DNA of 64,000 bases from Clostridiales bacterium (GTDB taxonomy: Bacteria > Bacillota > Clostridia > Saccharofermentanales > Saccharofermentanaceae). This document shows positions 16,427 through 23,999 of this stretch, in pieces. A model generated the notes under the pieces. The model saw nothing but the letters and a program-made list of their open reading frames with translations, had not been told where the DNA came from and made no database searches. The stretch covers positions 1 through 64,000 of the forward strand of contig JAFXMZ010000031.1 of the NCBI GenBank assembly GCA_017529925.1. Reading direction: 5' to 3'. Position 1 is the first letter of the stretch. Each line of letters begins with the position of its first letter. The position numbers were made by a program, and so were the translations under genes.

Positions 16427-18355
16427 ATGAAACGAAAGTGTCTTTCTGCTGTTATGTGCATGATAATGCTGATGTCTTTGGTATCCTGCAGTAAGGATAA
16501 AAAGGATAAGGAATTAACATTTGAAGGTGTACCCGATCAGGTCTATGATTGTACGCTCATGCCGAAAGAAGATGAAGAGAACTTCCGTTCGCAGTATGGT
16601 ATCGATTCCGGGGAGATGATCGAAGATGTTGACGGTATCTCATACAATGACATGCTGATCACTTCCCTGGCTCACGACAGTTCCGGAAAAACATATGCTG
16701 CCGCGATAAAGGATTACGGTGACGGAAATGTCCGGCTCTATGTGACGGAGGACGGCAAGGAGACTGACAGTATACTCCTTGACGGCATTAAAGATAACAC
16801 GATGTGTTTTGTATTCGGGAAAGAACACGGATATAGTGACGGTATCCGTCTCTATAAGGACGGTATCCTCTACAGAATGGATATGTCCGGTATGACCTGT
16901 AAAGGAGAACTGGATCTTAACCTGGCGGGAATAGAGCTTTACCGCGGACCGATAGTTTATGAGAACGGCTCGTTCCTTCTCATGGGATCCGCCGGCGATC
17001 TTTTCAGTGATGAGGACAGTCAGTTCGGACTGTGGCGCATCACCGTGAAAAAACCCGGAAAAAGCAGAAAGACGGTCAAGCTTGGGATCTGCAGAGCCGA
17101 ATACGATTGGATAGATGATGCAGTCAATGATTTTAACAGGACAAATGAAGAATATGCGATCGAAGTCATCCACTACGAGGATGATCCGCTTACCATGCGC
17201 ACGGATATCCTGATGTCCGAAGGCCCCGACATCCTTCTTTACGACAATGAATACAGATCCGAACTCGAAGGATCGGGACTGTTCTCGGATCTCGACGGCA
17301 TAATAACCGACACCGACAGGTTCTTTCCCAATCTTTGGGATTCCTGCAGGACTTCCGGAGGGGAGAGACTCTGGGTGACGCCGTTTGTTACCGTAGTGAA
17401 CCTTTTCGCGATGCCCGGAACCGTCGGAGACGGAAAAGGGTTTGAAGATATGGGTGTTTTTGGTAATTATGTAATGACACATCCTTCATACGAGCATATC
17501 TTAAGATATGATACAAATGAGGTGTTTGTGCATGAGCTCCTACCGTTCCTTCTGAACAGAGCGTATGTTGATTCAGAATTGTCAGAGGGTGATATTTACG
17601 CTCTGTTGGATTTTTGTCGGTCAAACGCTTCTGCTCCTTATGACGAGACATCGGGAGTTGCTGTTCAGATGGCAGAAGGCAAATTGCTGTTCCTGGAGGT
17701 GTACGGAGGGATCGGCAGTTTTCTTCAATATGTACTGGTTAATGAATATACCGGCGGGGATATCGACTATATCGGATATCCGTACACGGTCTCTCCGATG
17801 TTCCGATCCGATCTTTTTATTTCCGTATTGAACGACTGCAGTAACCCGGGCGGAGCGGCGGCCGTATTGAACTATCTTCTTTCCGATGAGGTCTTATCTT
17901 CCGATATAGGCAACTGCATCATGACGTTGCCTATATCTCGGAATGTCTGCGAGAATAACATTGATCGCATCATGAGGTTTTATGAAGAAAATAGGATCAC
18001 TGATACGGAACTGTACTTCTCAAATAATTCCGGTTCCGGCGGAATAAGTCTGCCGGTAATGTTGCAGTCATCTGGTGACGGCGATGTGTATAGCGAGCCT
18101 CGCTATGATCCGGACAATGTGTACAGGCGCGAGTACGGTCCGGCAGGGCGAATGCTGATAGATAATCCAGAGGATTATATTGACGACTACTATGAGTTTA
18201 TTGCTTCTGCAGACGGAATGCTCATATATGATCAGGGCGTGATGAATATTTGCAACGAAGAACTTGGCGGTTATTATGATGGATCGAGAAGCGCTGAAGA
18301 TGTCAGTAGCGTGATAGCATCGAGGGCGCAGATCTATATTGAGGAGAACAGTTGA
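16427..18355 (+). CDS. Surface lipoprotein with family 1 solute-binding-like domain
   Basis: 642 residues with an AAGGAG site. MKRKCLSAVMCMIMLMSLVSC is a lipoprotein signal. A strand-rich N-terminal region of about 190 residues precedes a solute-binding-like domain that opens with KLGICRAEYDWIDDAVNDFN and includes EGPDILLYDNEYRSEL and VVNLFAMPGTV. It is the intact relative of the broken copy at 7,096; the two align over the last ~320 residues, including EYTGGDIDY and DNPEDYID. It is the last gene of the peptide/ABC/LRR operon. With no importer permease nearby, a receptor, immunity or chaperone role for the exported peptide is as likely as nutrient uptake. Confidence 0.78.
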   Translation: MKRKCLSAVMCMIMLMSLVSCSKDKKDKELTFEGVPDQVYDCTLMPKEDEENFRSQYGIDSGEMIEDVDGISYNDMLITSLAHDSSGKTYAAAIKDYGDGNVRLYVTEDGKETDSILLDGIKDNTMCFVFGKEHGYSDGIRLYKDGILYRMDMSGMTCKGELDLNLAGIELYRGPIVYENGSFLLMGSAGDLFSDEDSQFGLWRITVKKPGKSRKTVKLGICRAEYDWIDDAVNDFNRTNEEYAIEVIHYEDDPLTMRTDILMSEGPDILLYDNEYRSELEGSGLFSDLDGIITDTDRFFPNLWDSCRTSGGERLWVTPFVTVVNLFAMPGTVGDGKGFEDMGVFGNYVMTHPSYEHILRYDTNEVFVHELLPFLLNRAYVDSELSEGDIYALLDFCRSNASAPYDETSGVAVQMAEGKLLFLEVYGGIGSFLQYVLVNEYTGGDIDYIGYPYTVSPMFRSDLFISVLNDCSNPGGAAAVLNYLLSDEVLSSDIGNCIMTLPISRNVCENNIDRIMRFYEENRITDTELYFSNNSGSGGISLPVMLQSSGDGDVYSEPRYDPDNVYRREYGPAGRMLIDNPEDYIDDYYEFIASADGMLIYDQGVMNICNEELGGYYDGSRSAEDVSSVIASRAQIYIEENS

Positions 18356-18374
18356 AATAGGGGAAGCATTAAGA

Positions 18375-18752
18375 ATGTATACCGTTAATGATATTATTTC
18401 TGATGGTTTTCTTAATGATGATGCAATAATCGTTAATGATATTCGGACGATGATAAAATGGTTGAATAAACAGAAGAATTTATTACTGTTTATTCCGTCA
18501 AGATTCTCCTTTGTCGTATCTATAGCAGAAGCCGATAAAAAAATGATACTTAGGGATGCGTTGCAACATGATGCATATAAACTGATTGAGCTTAGGAAAA
18601 AACTCTGTCCGCAATATGAAACATATTTATGTACAGTTTTGGAAGAACAGTTTATTGTGTTTAGGGATTCTGGTGATCAACTGGAGATTGCTGATGTTGT
18701 AAGTGTAGATCAATGTCCGACATACTGTCACCTGATGTCGTTGGTGATATAG
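18375..18752 (+). CDS. Hypothetical protein
   Basis: About 125 residues from ATG 18,375, where GGGGAAG lies upstream; an in-frame start at 18,339 would overlap the lipoprotein gene. There is no signal peptide or membrane segment. The sequence is mixed alpha/beta (WLNKQKNLLLFIPSRFSF, then a helix, then YLCTVLEEQFIVF). No family recognised. It is more AT-rich than the operon before it, so it may be the first gene of the next accessory block rather than part of the exporter operon. Confidence 0.5.
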   Translation: MYTVNDIISDGFLNDDAIIVNDIRTMIKWLNKQKNLLLFIPSRFSFVVSIAEADKKMILRDALQHDAYKLIELRKKLCPQYETYLCTVLEEQFIVFRDSGDQLEIADVVSVDQCPTYCHLMSLVI

Positions 18753-18917
18753 CATCGAGCTCTAATTGAAATAAGATATGATTGCAACGGCAAACAGCGC
18801 GTAACTAGTTTTCAATTGTTGTTTAGATACCATTCTAATGATTCATCGATAATATCTCTAAAGAGATCATCCAGGTTATTATTATAAAAACCACGTTAAG
18901 CAGTATACGCTTTTTAG

Positions 18918-19385
18918 ATGTGGTTTATTCATCCGGTAAAGTTTGATGAGGTTTTTGATTATATATCTTCGCATTGTGAATCAAATCAGAAAATATTCTT
19001 TGATGGTCAGATCTATGATGCATTCAGTCTGATCACATCTATAATCCGGAAAGCTTCAAAGGAGATCATTTTGATAGACGGCTATGCAGATATTGATACA
19101 CTAAATATTCTTGCAAAGAAGAACGACGGAGTAGATGTAAAGATATATACATTTGCAAGCGCAAAGCTTACGAACAAGGATATATCGAATTTTAATTCTC
19201 AGTATCCCACATTAACTGTTAAGAAAACACCGGTGTTCCATGATCGGTTCATTATCCTGGATGGTCAAACGGCATATCATATCGGAGCGTCTATCAAAGA
19301 TGCAGGGAAAAAGTGCTTTGGAATATCCTTACTCACAGATCCGAAGATGGTATCGGAACTCTTGAACAGGTTAAATGGTATCTGA
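18918..19385 (+). pseudogene. Truncated ORF6N-family protein, C-terminal half only
   Basis: From about residue 12 this 155-residue frame is nearly identical to the C-terminal part of the intact protein at 21,383: shared FFDGQIYDAFSLITSIIRKA, then FHDRFIILDGQTAYHIGASI to the end. The ORF6N DNA-binding half is missing. The C-terminal domain has a phospholipase-D-like look (an HDRF motif followed by a strand), as seen in some restriction or DNA-repair proteins, but carries only one such motif. The paralogous DNA is so similar that a recent partial duplication is likely. Confidence 0.7.
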
Positions 19386-19414
19386 GTTTGAATACAGGAT
19401 TGAAGATGAATATA

Positions 19415-19447
19415 AAACTTGAGGTCGCAATTTGCGACCTCAAGTTT
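19415..19447. repeat. Perfect palindrome 1 (core CAATTTG)
   Basis: Arms AAACTTGAGGTCGCAA (19,415-19,430) and TTGCGACCTCAAGTTT (19,432-19,447) pair perfectly over 16 bp around one central T. It lies between the truncated ORF6N copy and the BRO remnant. No T-tract follows, so it is not a normal terminator. It shares its CAA-N-TTG centre with the palindromes at 19,534, 21,345 and 21,603. Confidence 0.85.
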
Positions 19448-19468
19448 CCGAAAGGCTTCTAATTTCAG

Positions 19469-19717
19469 ATGGTTTTGGAGTGGGCAGGAATACTATCGAG
19501 GTCAATAATTTTGACCTCCAAAAGAAGAAATCCTCAGTTGTTTGCAAATTGCAAACAACTGAAACTGATGGCGTCAGATGGTAAGAGATACAATACTGAT
19601 GTTATCAATGATGAGATGTTCAATTCGCTGATGGTGATACTGAAGAGCCCCAAGAAGGAGATCTTCCAAAAGTGGATCACTACTACTACGAAGAAAAGTG
19701 ATCATTTCGATGTATAA
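19469..19717 (+). pseudogene. BRO-N/DinD-like fragment
   Basis: An 82-residue frame in which CKQLKLMASDGKRYNTDV and the following SLMVILKSPKKEIFQKWI match the middle of BRO-N/DNA-damage-inducible protein D-like proteins (pattern: LK-x-x-x-DGK-x-x-x-TDV ... SP-k-x-e-x-F-k-x-W). The frame lacks a ribosome site and both ends of the family. An inverted repeat (GAGGTCAA/TTGACCTC at 19,498-19,518) and palindrome 2 (19,534-19,562) lie inside it. It is probably a remnant of a gene like the ORF6N genes around it. Confidence 0.5.
19534..19562. repeat. Perfect palindrome 2 (core CAAATTG)
   Basis: TCAGTTGTTTGCAA (19,534-19,547) and TTGCAAACAACTGA (19,549-19,562), 14-bp perfect arms around a central A, within the BRO-like fragment. 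Arms unrelated to palindrome 1 except at the core. Confidence 0.85.
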
Positions 19718-19763
19718 GGAATCGCAGATGTTCGTCGGTATTTGTGGTAAGAGATGTCAAAAG

Positions 19764-19820
19764 TTCGTCCGAAAAAATGTAATATCATTTGTATTTTCGT
19801 CCGAAAAAATGTAAAATCAT
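19764..19820 (+). promoter_or_regulatory. Tandem operator-like repeats before the DUF4143 gene
   Basis: TTCGTCCGAAAAAATGTAA occurs twice (19,764-19,782 and 19,796-19,814), 32 bp apart (three helical turns), ending 23 bases before the gene at 19,838. TTCGTCCGAA is partly self-complementary (TTCG...CGAA). The placement suggests a repressor site controlling the ATPase gene. Confidence 0.6.
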
Positions 19821-19837
19821 AGTACGGAGGCGATACT

Positions 19838-21133
19838 ATGGATAGATTAGCGTATGGAAAACTGGTTGAGTGGAAGAATAGTAACAATAGAAAACCTCTT
19901 ATATTGAATGGCGCCAGACAGGTCGGGAAAACATGGCTTCTTAAGGAATTCGGATCCGAAGAATATGAGAGTGTTGCATATATAAACTGTGACGAAGATG
20001 AGGCTATAAAGGGGGCTTTTACTGACTTTGACACAGAAAGATTAGTACGAGTGTTTTCTGCCATTTCCGGTGTGGCAGTCAAGCCTGGCAGGACTCTTGT
20101 TATATTGGATGAAATACAAGAAGTTCCTTTGGGATTGACCGCGCTTAAATACTTTTGTGAAAATGCCCCAGAATACCATATAGCAGTCGCGGGGAGTCTG
20201 CTCGGTATTGGTATACACCAGGGAACGGGATTTCCGGTTGGTAAAGTTGATGAGATCGATCTTTATCCGCTTTCATTTAAGGAATTCTTAATGGCGCTTG
20301 GTAAGGAGATCCTTATTGATAACATGGAATCACATCGATGGAATGAACTGTCTTCTTTATCACCGACTTTTATTGAACTGTTGCGCCAATATTATTATGT
20401 TGGCGGAATGCCGGCTGTTGTTAAGTCTTATGTTGATGAGCAGGATATCTTTAAGGTTAGAAGGATACAAGATCAGATCCTGTCAGATTACAGGCGTGAT
20501 TTCTCCAAACATGTTCCTGCGGATATCCTTCCTAAAGTAAATATGGTATGGAACTCTATTCCTGCACAACTCGCAAAGGAGAATAAAAAATTTATCTATA
20601 GCGCTGTAAAAAGAGGCGGTCGTGCTAAGGAATTCGAAAATGCTATCCAGTGGCTTGTTGATGCGGGTCTGGTATATAAGGTCCTTCGAGTATCAAAGGC
20701 AGATAAGCCCTTAAAGTTTTATGAGGATCCGGGAGCATTTAAATTGTTCATGTTGGATCTTGGGTTGCTTGGTGCACTGTCTGATGTAGATTCAAAAGAT
20801 GTTTTAGTTAACAATACAGCGTTTACAGAATATAAAGGTGCTTTTACTGAGCAGTATGTATTACAAGAACTGAAGTCGACAGATAGAAAAATATATTATT
20901 ACTCCAAAGAACGTTCGGAACTTGAACTGGATTTTATCATTCAAAAATACTATGTTTATCCGATCGAAGTAAAAGCCGAAGAAAACTTGCGCGCTAAGAG
21001 TTTAAAGTTAACATATGATGAAAATAACAGTTTAAGACCGGTTAGATTTTCTATGGCTGATTATAGAGAACAGGAATGGATGGTTAATATTCCGCTATAT
21101 TTGGTCAGCGAATGGTTTGAATCAGCAGAGTAA
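19838..21133 (+). CDS. AAA ATPase with DUF4143 domain
   Basis: 431 residues, ACGGAGG site upstream. The N-terminal AAA_14 domain has Walker A NGARQVGKTWLL (about 27-38) and Walker B TLVILDEIQEVP (about 87-98), and sensor-like IAVAGSLLG. The C-terminal DUF4143 domain (about 190-400) includes YYVGGMPAVV and LDFIIQKYYVYPIEVKAEEN, which resembles a PD-(D/E)XK nuclease core (LDF...EVK). Proteins of this family are common in anaerobes as single genes in variable regions. Their role is not settled; DNA or nucleotide-dependent regulation is suspected. Here it sits between a truncated and an intact ORF6N-type gene. Confidence 0.88.
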   Translation: MDRLAYGKLVEWKNSNNRKPLILNGARQVGKTWLLKEFGSEEYESVAYINCDEDEAIKGAFTDFDTERLVRVFSAISGVAVKPGRTLVILDEIQEVPLGLTALKYFCENAPEYHIAVAGSLLGIGIHQGTGFPVGKVDEIDLYPLSFKEFLMALGKEILIDNMESHRWNELSSLSPTFIELLRQYYYVGGMPAVVKSYVDEQDIFKVRRIQDQILSDYRRDFSKHVPADILPKVNMVWNSIPAQLAKENKKFIYSAVKRGGRAKEFENAIQWLVDAGLVYKVLRVSKADKPLKFYEDPGAFKLFMLDLGLLGALSDVDSKDVLVNNTAFTEYKGAFTEQYVLQELKSTDRKIYYYSKERSELELDFIIQKYYVYPIEVKAEENLRAKSLKLTYDENNSLRPVRFSMADYREQEWMVNIPLYLVSEWFESAE

Positions 21134-21204
21134 AGCAAGATAGTGCGGGAATGTTCGTCCCCTTCCTAATACGCTGTATATCGAGGATTGACGGTTGACA
21201 CAAG

Positions 21205-21234
21205 ACCCGTAGACTTAGTGTTTACGGGTTTTTT
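21205..21234 (+). terminator. Rho-independent terminator
   Basis: ACCCGTA (21,205-21,211) pairs with TACGGGT (21,223-21,229), loop of 11, followed by seven T counted from the stem end. It ends the DUF4143 gene. Confidence 0.8.
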
Positions 21235-21344
21235 GTTGCCTATTTTTGCGGTGGAGTCCCATTAATGGAGTGTCCAATATTGTATAATGAACATATATTC
21301 GCAAGGGAAATCAATTAGATATGGTTTTAATTGTTTACTACCGT

Positions 21345-21369
21345 TTGAAGTCACAATTTGTGACTTCAA
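21345..21369. repeat. Perfect palindrome 3 (core CAATTTG)
   Basis: TTGAAGTCACAA (21,345-21,356) and TTGTGACTTCAA (21,358-21,369), 12-bp arms around a central T, directly in front of the ribosome site (AGGAGG at about 21,373) of the ORF6N gene. In a transcript it would fold just upstream of that site. Confidence 0.85.
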
Positions 21370-21382
21370 GTTAGGAGGTTAT

Positions 21383-22315
21383 ATGGGACAGAAGAATGAT
21401 GACAAGGATACAAACGGTATTACCGATCTTCTCGAAGCTCGTGATATCAAGAGTATGATTTACACGATCCGTGGTCAGCAGGTGATGCTGGATAGTGATC
21501 TGGCTATGCTTTATCAGGTTGAGACAGGAGTAGTGAATCGAGCGGTAAAACGTAACAAAGAGCGATTTCCGGAAGATTTTTGTTTTCAACTTACTGAAGA
21601 AGAGTTTTTGAGATGCCAAATTGGCATCTCAAAAACTGAAGGTACCGAGAGACGTGGCGGAAGACGATATATGCCATATGTTTTTACTGAACTGGGTGTA
21701 TCAATGCTTTCGTCAATACTTAGGAGTGATATGGCGGTATTCGTTAGCATAGGTATTATGAGAGCCTTTGTTGAGATGCGTCATTTTATCGCGAATAACA
21801 CTTTTCTCTTTGAAAAGGTGAGCAGTATGGAACTGAAGCAACTTGAATATCAGAAAAGCACTGATGAACGATTCGATAAATTGTTCCGATATATAGAAGA
21901 TCATACTGAATCAGAACAGAAGCTATTCTTTGATGGTCAGATCTATGATGCATTCAGTCTGATCACTTCTATAATTCGCAAAGCTTCAAAGGAGATCATA
22001 CTAATAGATGGATATGCAGATGTTGATACACTGAATATCCTTGCAAAGAAGAATGATGGAGTGGATTTGAAGATATATACATTTGCAAGTGCAAAGCTTA
22101 CGAACAAGGATATATCGAATTTTAATTCTCAGTATCCTACATTAACTGTTAAGAAGACACAGGTGTTTCATGATCGGTTCATTATCCTGGATGGCCAAAC
22201 GGCATATCATATCGGAGCGTCTATCAAAGATGCAGGGAAAAAGTGTTTTGGAATATCCTTACTCGCAGATCCGAAGATGGTATCGGAACTCTTGAACAGA
22301 TTAAGCGGGATATGA
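21383..22315 (+). CDS. ORF6N domain protein with PLD-like C-terminus
   Basis: 310 residues from ATG 21,383, chosen for its AGGAGG site; a longer frame upstream would read through palindrome 3. The N-terminal ORF6N domain is clear: MIYTIRGQQVMLDSDLAMLY, then VKRNKERFPEDFCFQLTEEE, and GGRRYMPYVFTELGVSML. The C-terminal half has the FHDRFIILDG motif of a PLD-like fold. ORF6N is a DNA-binding domain found in phage and mobile elements. A 35-bp perfect palindrome lies inside the gene at 21,603-21,637 and encodes RCQIGISKT between the two ORF6N motifs. A near-identical truncated copy lies at 18,918. Confidence 0.85.
   Translation: MGQKNDDKDTNGITDLLEARDIKSMIYTIRGQQVMLDSDLAMLYQVETGVVNRAVKRNKERFPEDFCFQLTEEEFLRCQIGISKTEGTERRGGRRYMPYVFTELGVSMLSSILRSDMAVFVSIGIMRAFVEMRHFIANNTFLFEKVSSMELKQLEYQKSTDERFDKLFRYIEDHTESEQKLFFDGQIYDAFSLITSIIRKASKEIILIDGYADVDTLNILAKKNDGVDLKIYTFASAKLTNKDISNFNSQYPTLTVKKTQVFHDRFIILDGQTAYHIGASIKDAGKKCFGISLLADPKMVSELLNRLSGI
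21603..21637. repeat. Perfect palindrome 4, inside the ORF6N gene (core CAAATTG)
   Basis: AGTTTTTGAGATGCCAA (21,603-21,619) and TTGGCATCTCAAAAACT (21,621-21,637), 17-bp perfect arms around a central A. A perfect 35-base palindrome within coding DNA is very unlikely by chance and constrains the encoded peptide (FLRCQIGISKT). Confidence 0.9.
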
Positions 22316-22478
22316 GTTTGAGTTGAATAGAAATGAAATGGAATTGTTATCGAAATCACCAAATGTGATATCGATCCAAATACGCGGTTCAAAAAAGTAG
22401 AACCTTAGCGATTAGAGGATATAATAGTATCGGGTTTAGTATACTGTCCATTGGAAGCATATATGCATGAGGTAATAA

Positions 22479-23120
22479 ATGAGCATTCGGACGAATTACG
22501 AGAAATGGTATGAAGGTGAAGATTACTACTGGGGACTGGAGCCGGGCCGTTTTCTTGAAGAACTGATAAAACTGTGTCCGCCGTCAGAAGGAAAGAAAGT
22601 CCTCGACATCGGTTGCGGAGAAGGGAAGGATGCCGTCTATATGGCTCAGCAGGGATATGATGTCACGGCATTTGATCTCACAGAGAACGGGATAAGAAAG
22701 ACCATTTCCCTTGCCAAAGACAGAGGGGTCAATATCAGAGCATATGTTGATGATATAAATACGTTCAGCCTTGATGAACCGTTCGACATTATCTATTCCA
22801 CGGGAACGGTACAATACCTTTTCGATGAGAATAAAAACAGATTCTTTGAGAAGATATCAAAGATCACAAGACCCGACGGGGTCGTACTCATTAATGTCTT
22901 TGTTGAGAAGCCTTTCCTGGAACTTCCGCCCGACTGGGATAAGGAAGAGAAGATGTGGAGATCCGGAGAGCTCTTTACATATTTCGCTGACTGGAAAGTC
23001 GAACGGATAGATGAAGTCATATTCGAAGATATGAGCGGAGGGATACCTCATTATCATTGCATGGATACGATAGTATGCCGGAAGATGCAGCAGGATGCGG
23101 ATGATATGACAAGCAGATAA
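22479..23120 (+). CDS. SAM-dependent class I methyltransferase (TehB-like)
   Basis: 213 residues, GAGGTAATAA upstream. The SAM-binding motif I VLDIGCGEGKDAVYMAQQG lies at about 41-59, followed by an acidic end of strand 2 (DVTAFDLTENGI) and motif IV-like FDIIYSTGTVQYL. The order fits small-molecule methyltransferases of the TehB/Methyltransf_11 group. Substrate unknown. The N-terminal YEKWYEGEDYYWG is typical of the thiopurine/tellurite-resistance-like subset. The gene 30 bases downstream is an RNA methyltransferase, perhaps co-transcribed. GC is back to that of the core genome. Confidence 0.85.
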   Translation: MSIRTNYEKWYEGEDYYWGLEPGRFLEELIKLCPPSEGKKVLDIGCGEGKDAVYMAQQGYDVTAFDLTENGIRKTISLAKDRGVNIRAYVDDINTFSLDEPFDIIYSTGTVQYLFDENKNRFFEKISKITRPDGVVLINVFVEKPFLELPPDWDKEEKMWRSGELFTYFADWKVERIDEVIFEDMSGGIPHYHCMDTIVCRKMQQDADDMTSR

Positions 23121-23149
23121 TACCGTAAAATGACGGAGAAAAAATAAGT

Positions 23150-23995
23150 ATGAACCTGATCGAGATAAATGACATAAATGCATCGGAGATAGATGTCTTT
23201 GCCAGGGTCACCGAGAGGCAGCTGAGAAGCGATGAAGAGAATGAAGAAGGACTGTTCGTAGCCGAGAGTGCATATGTGATAATATGTGCTCTGGAAGCGG
23301 GATATGAGCCTCTTTCGATGCTCGTTGAAACAGGGCGTCTTGAAGTTGAAGCGCTCCCTGTCCTCGATGCCATAGAGAAGCACTGGGGGAAGGAAAAGAG
23401 GGAGAGCATTCCCGTATATATCGCCGACCGTTCCGTAGTAGTCAACATAACCGGTCATAAGCTCGTGCGCGGTCTGTGGATGACGCTGAAGAGGAAACCT
23501 CTGATATCCTTAGAAGGGTTCTGCAGGGATAAAAAGCGGATCGCAGTTCTTATGGATGTCGTGAATCCGACAAATGTCGGTGCGATATTCAGATCTGCGG
23601 CAGCACTCGGAATGGACGGAGTACTCCTTACGCATCCTTCGGTGGATCCTCTTACCAGGCGCTCGGCAAGAGTAAGTATGGGAACGGTCTTTCAGATACC
23701 GTGGGCAAAAGCTTCTCTCGAGGAATCTGACGGACTTACGATGATGGGACTTCTTCATTCCTATGGGTATAAGACAGTCGCGATGGCCCTGACAAATGAT
23801 TCAACGAGCGTCGATAATGATGAGATCAGATCAAATGAGAAACTCGCCGTCCTTCTCGGAACAGAGGGGACGGGACTTCCGAAGGATGTCATAGCGGCAA
23901 GTGATTACCGCGTCATGATACCGATGCATCACGGCGTAGATTCACTTAATGTTGCCGCAGCGAGCGCTATCAGTTTCTGGGAACTGATGAAATAG
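23150..23995 (+). CDS. TrmH/SpoU-family RNA 2'-O-methyltransferase
   Basis: 281 residues with all three SpoU (SPOUT knot) motifs: VVNPTNVGAIFRSAAALGMD (motif 1, about 144-163), LLGTEGTGLPKDVI (motif 2, about 237-250) and IPMHHGVDSLNVAAASAISF (motif 3, about 257-276). The N-terminal ~110 residues form the usual substrate-binding extension. These enzymes methylate ribose 2'-OH in rRNA or tRNA. The exact target cannot be told from sequence. The convergent gene at 24,000 ends four bases away. Confidence 0.9.
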   Translation: MNLIEINDINASEIDVFARVTERQLRSDEENEEGLFVAESAYVIICALEAGYEPLSMLVETGRLEVEALPVLDAIEKHWGKEKRESIPVYIADRSVVVNITGHKLVRGLWMTLKRKPLISLEGFCRDKKRIAVLMDVVNPTNVGAIFRSAAALGMDGVLLTHPSVDPLTRRSARVSMGTVFQIPWAKASLEESDGLTMMGLLHSYGYKTVAMALTNDSTSVDNDEIRSNEKLAVLLGTEGTGLPKDVIAASDYRVMIPMHHGVDSLNVAAASAISFWELMK

Positions 23996-23999
23996 AACA

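Noticed and set aside
22354..22378. Fifth palindrome of the ORF6N family
   Set aside because: ATCGAAATCAC and GTGATATCGAT pair with one mismatch and the centre (CAAAT) lacks the CAA-N-TTG core, so it is kept apart from the four perfect ones.
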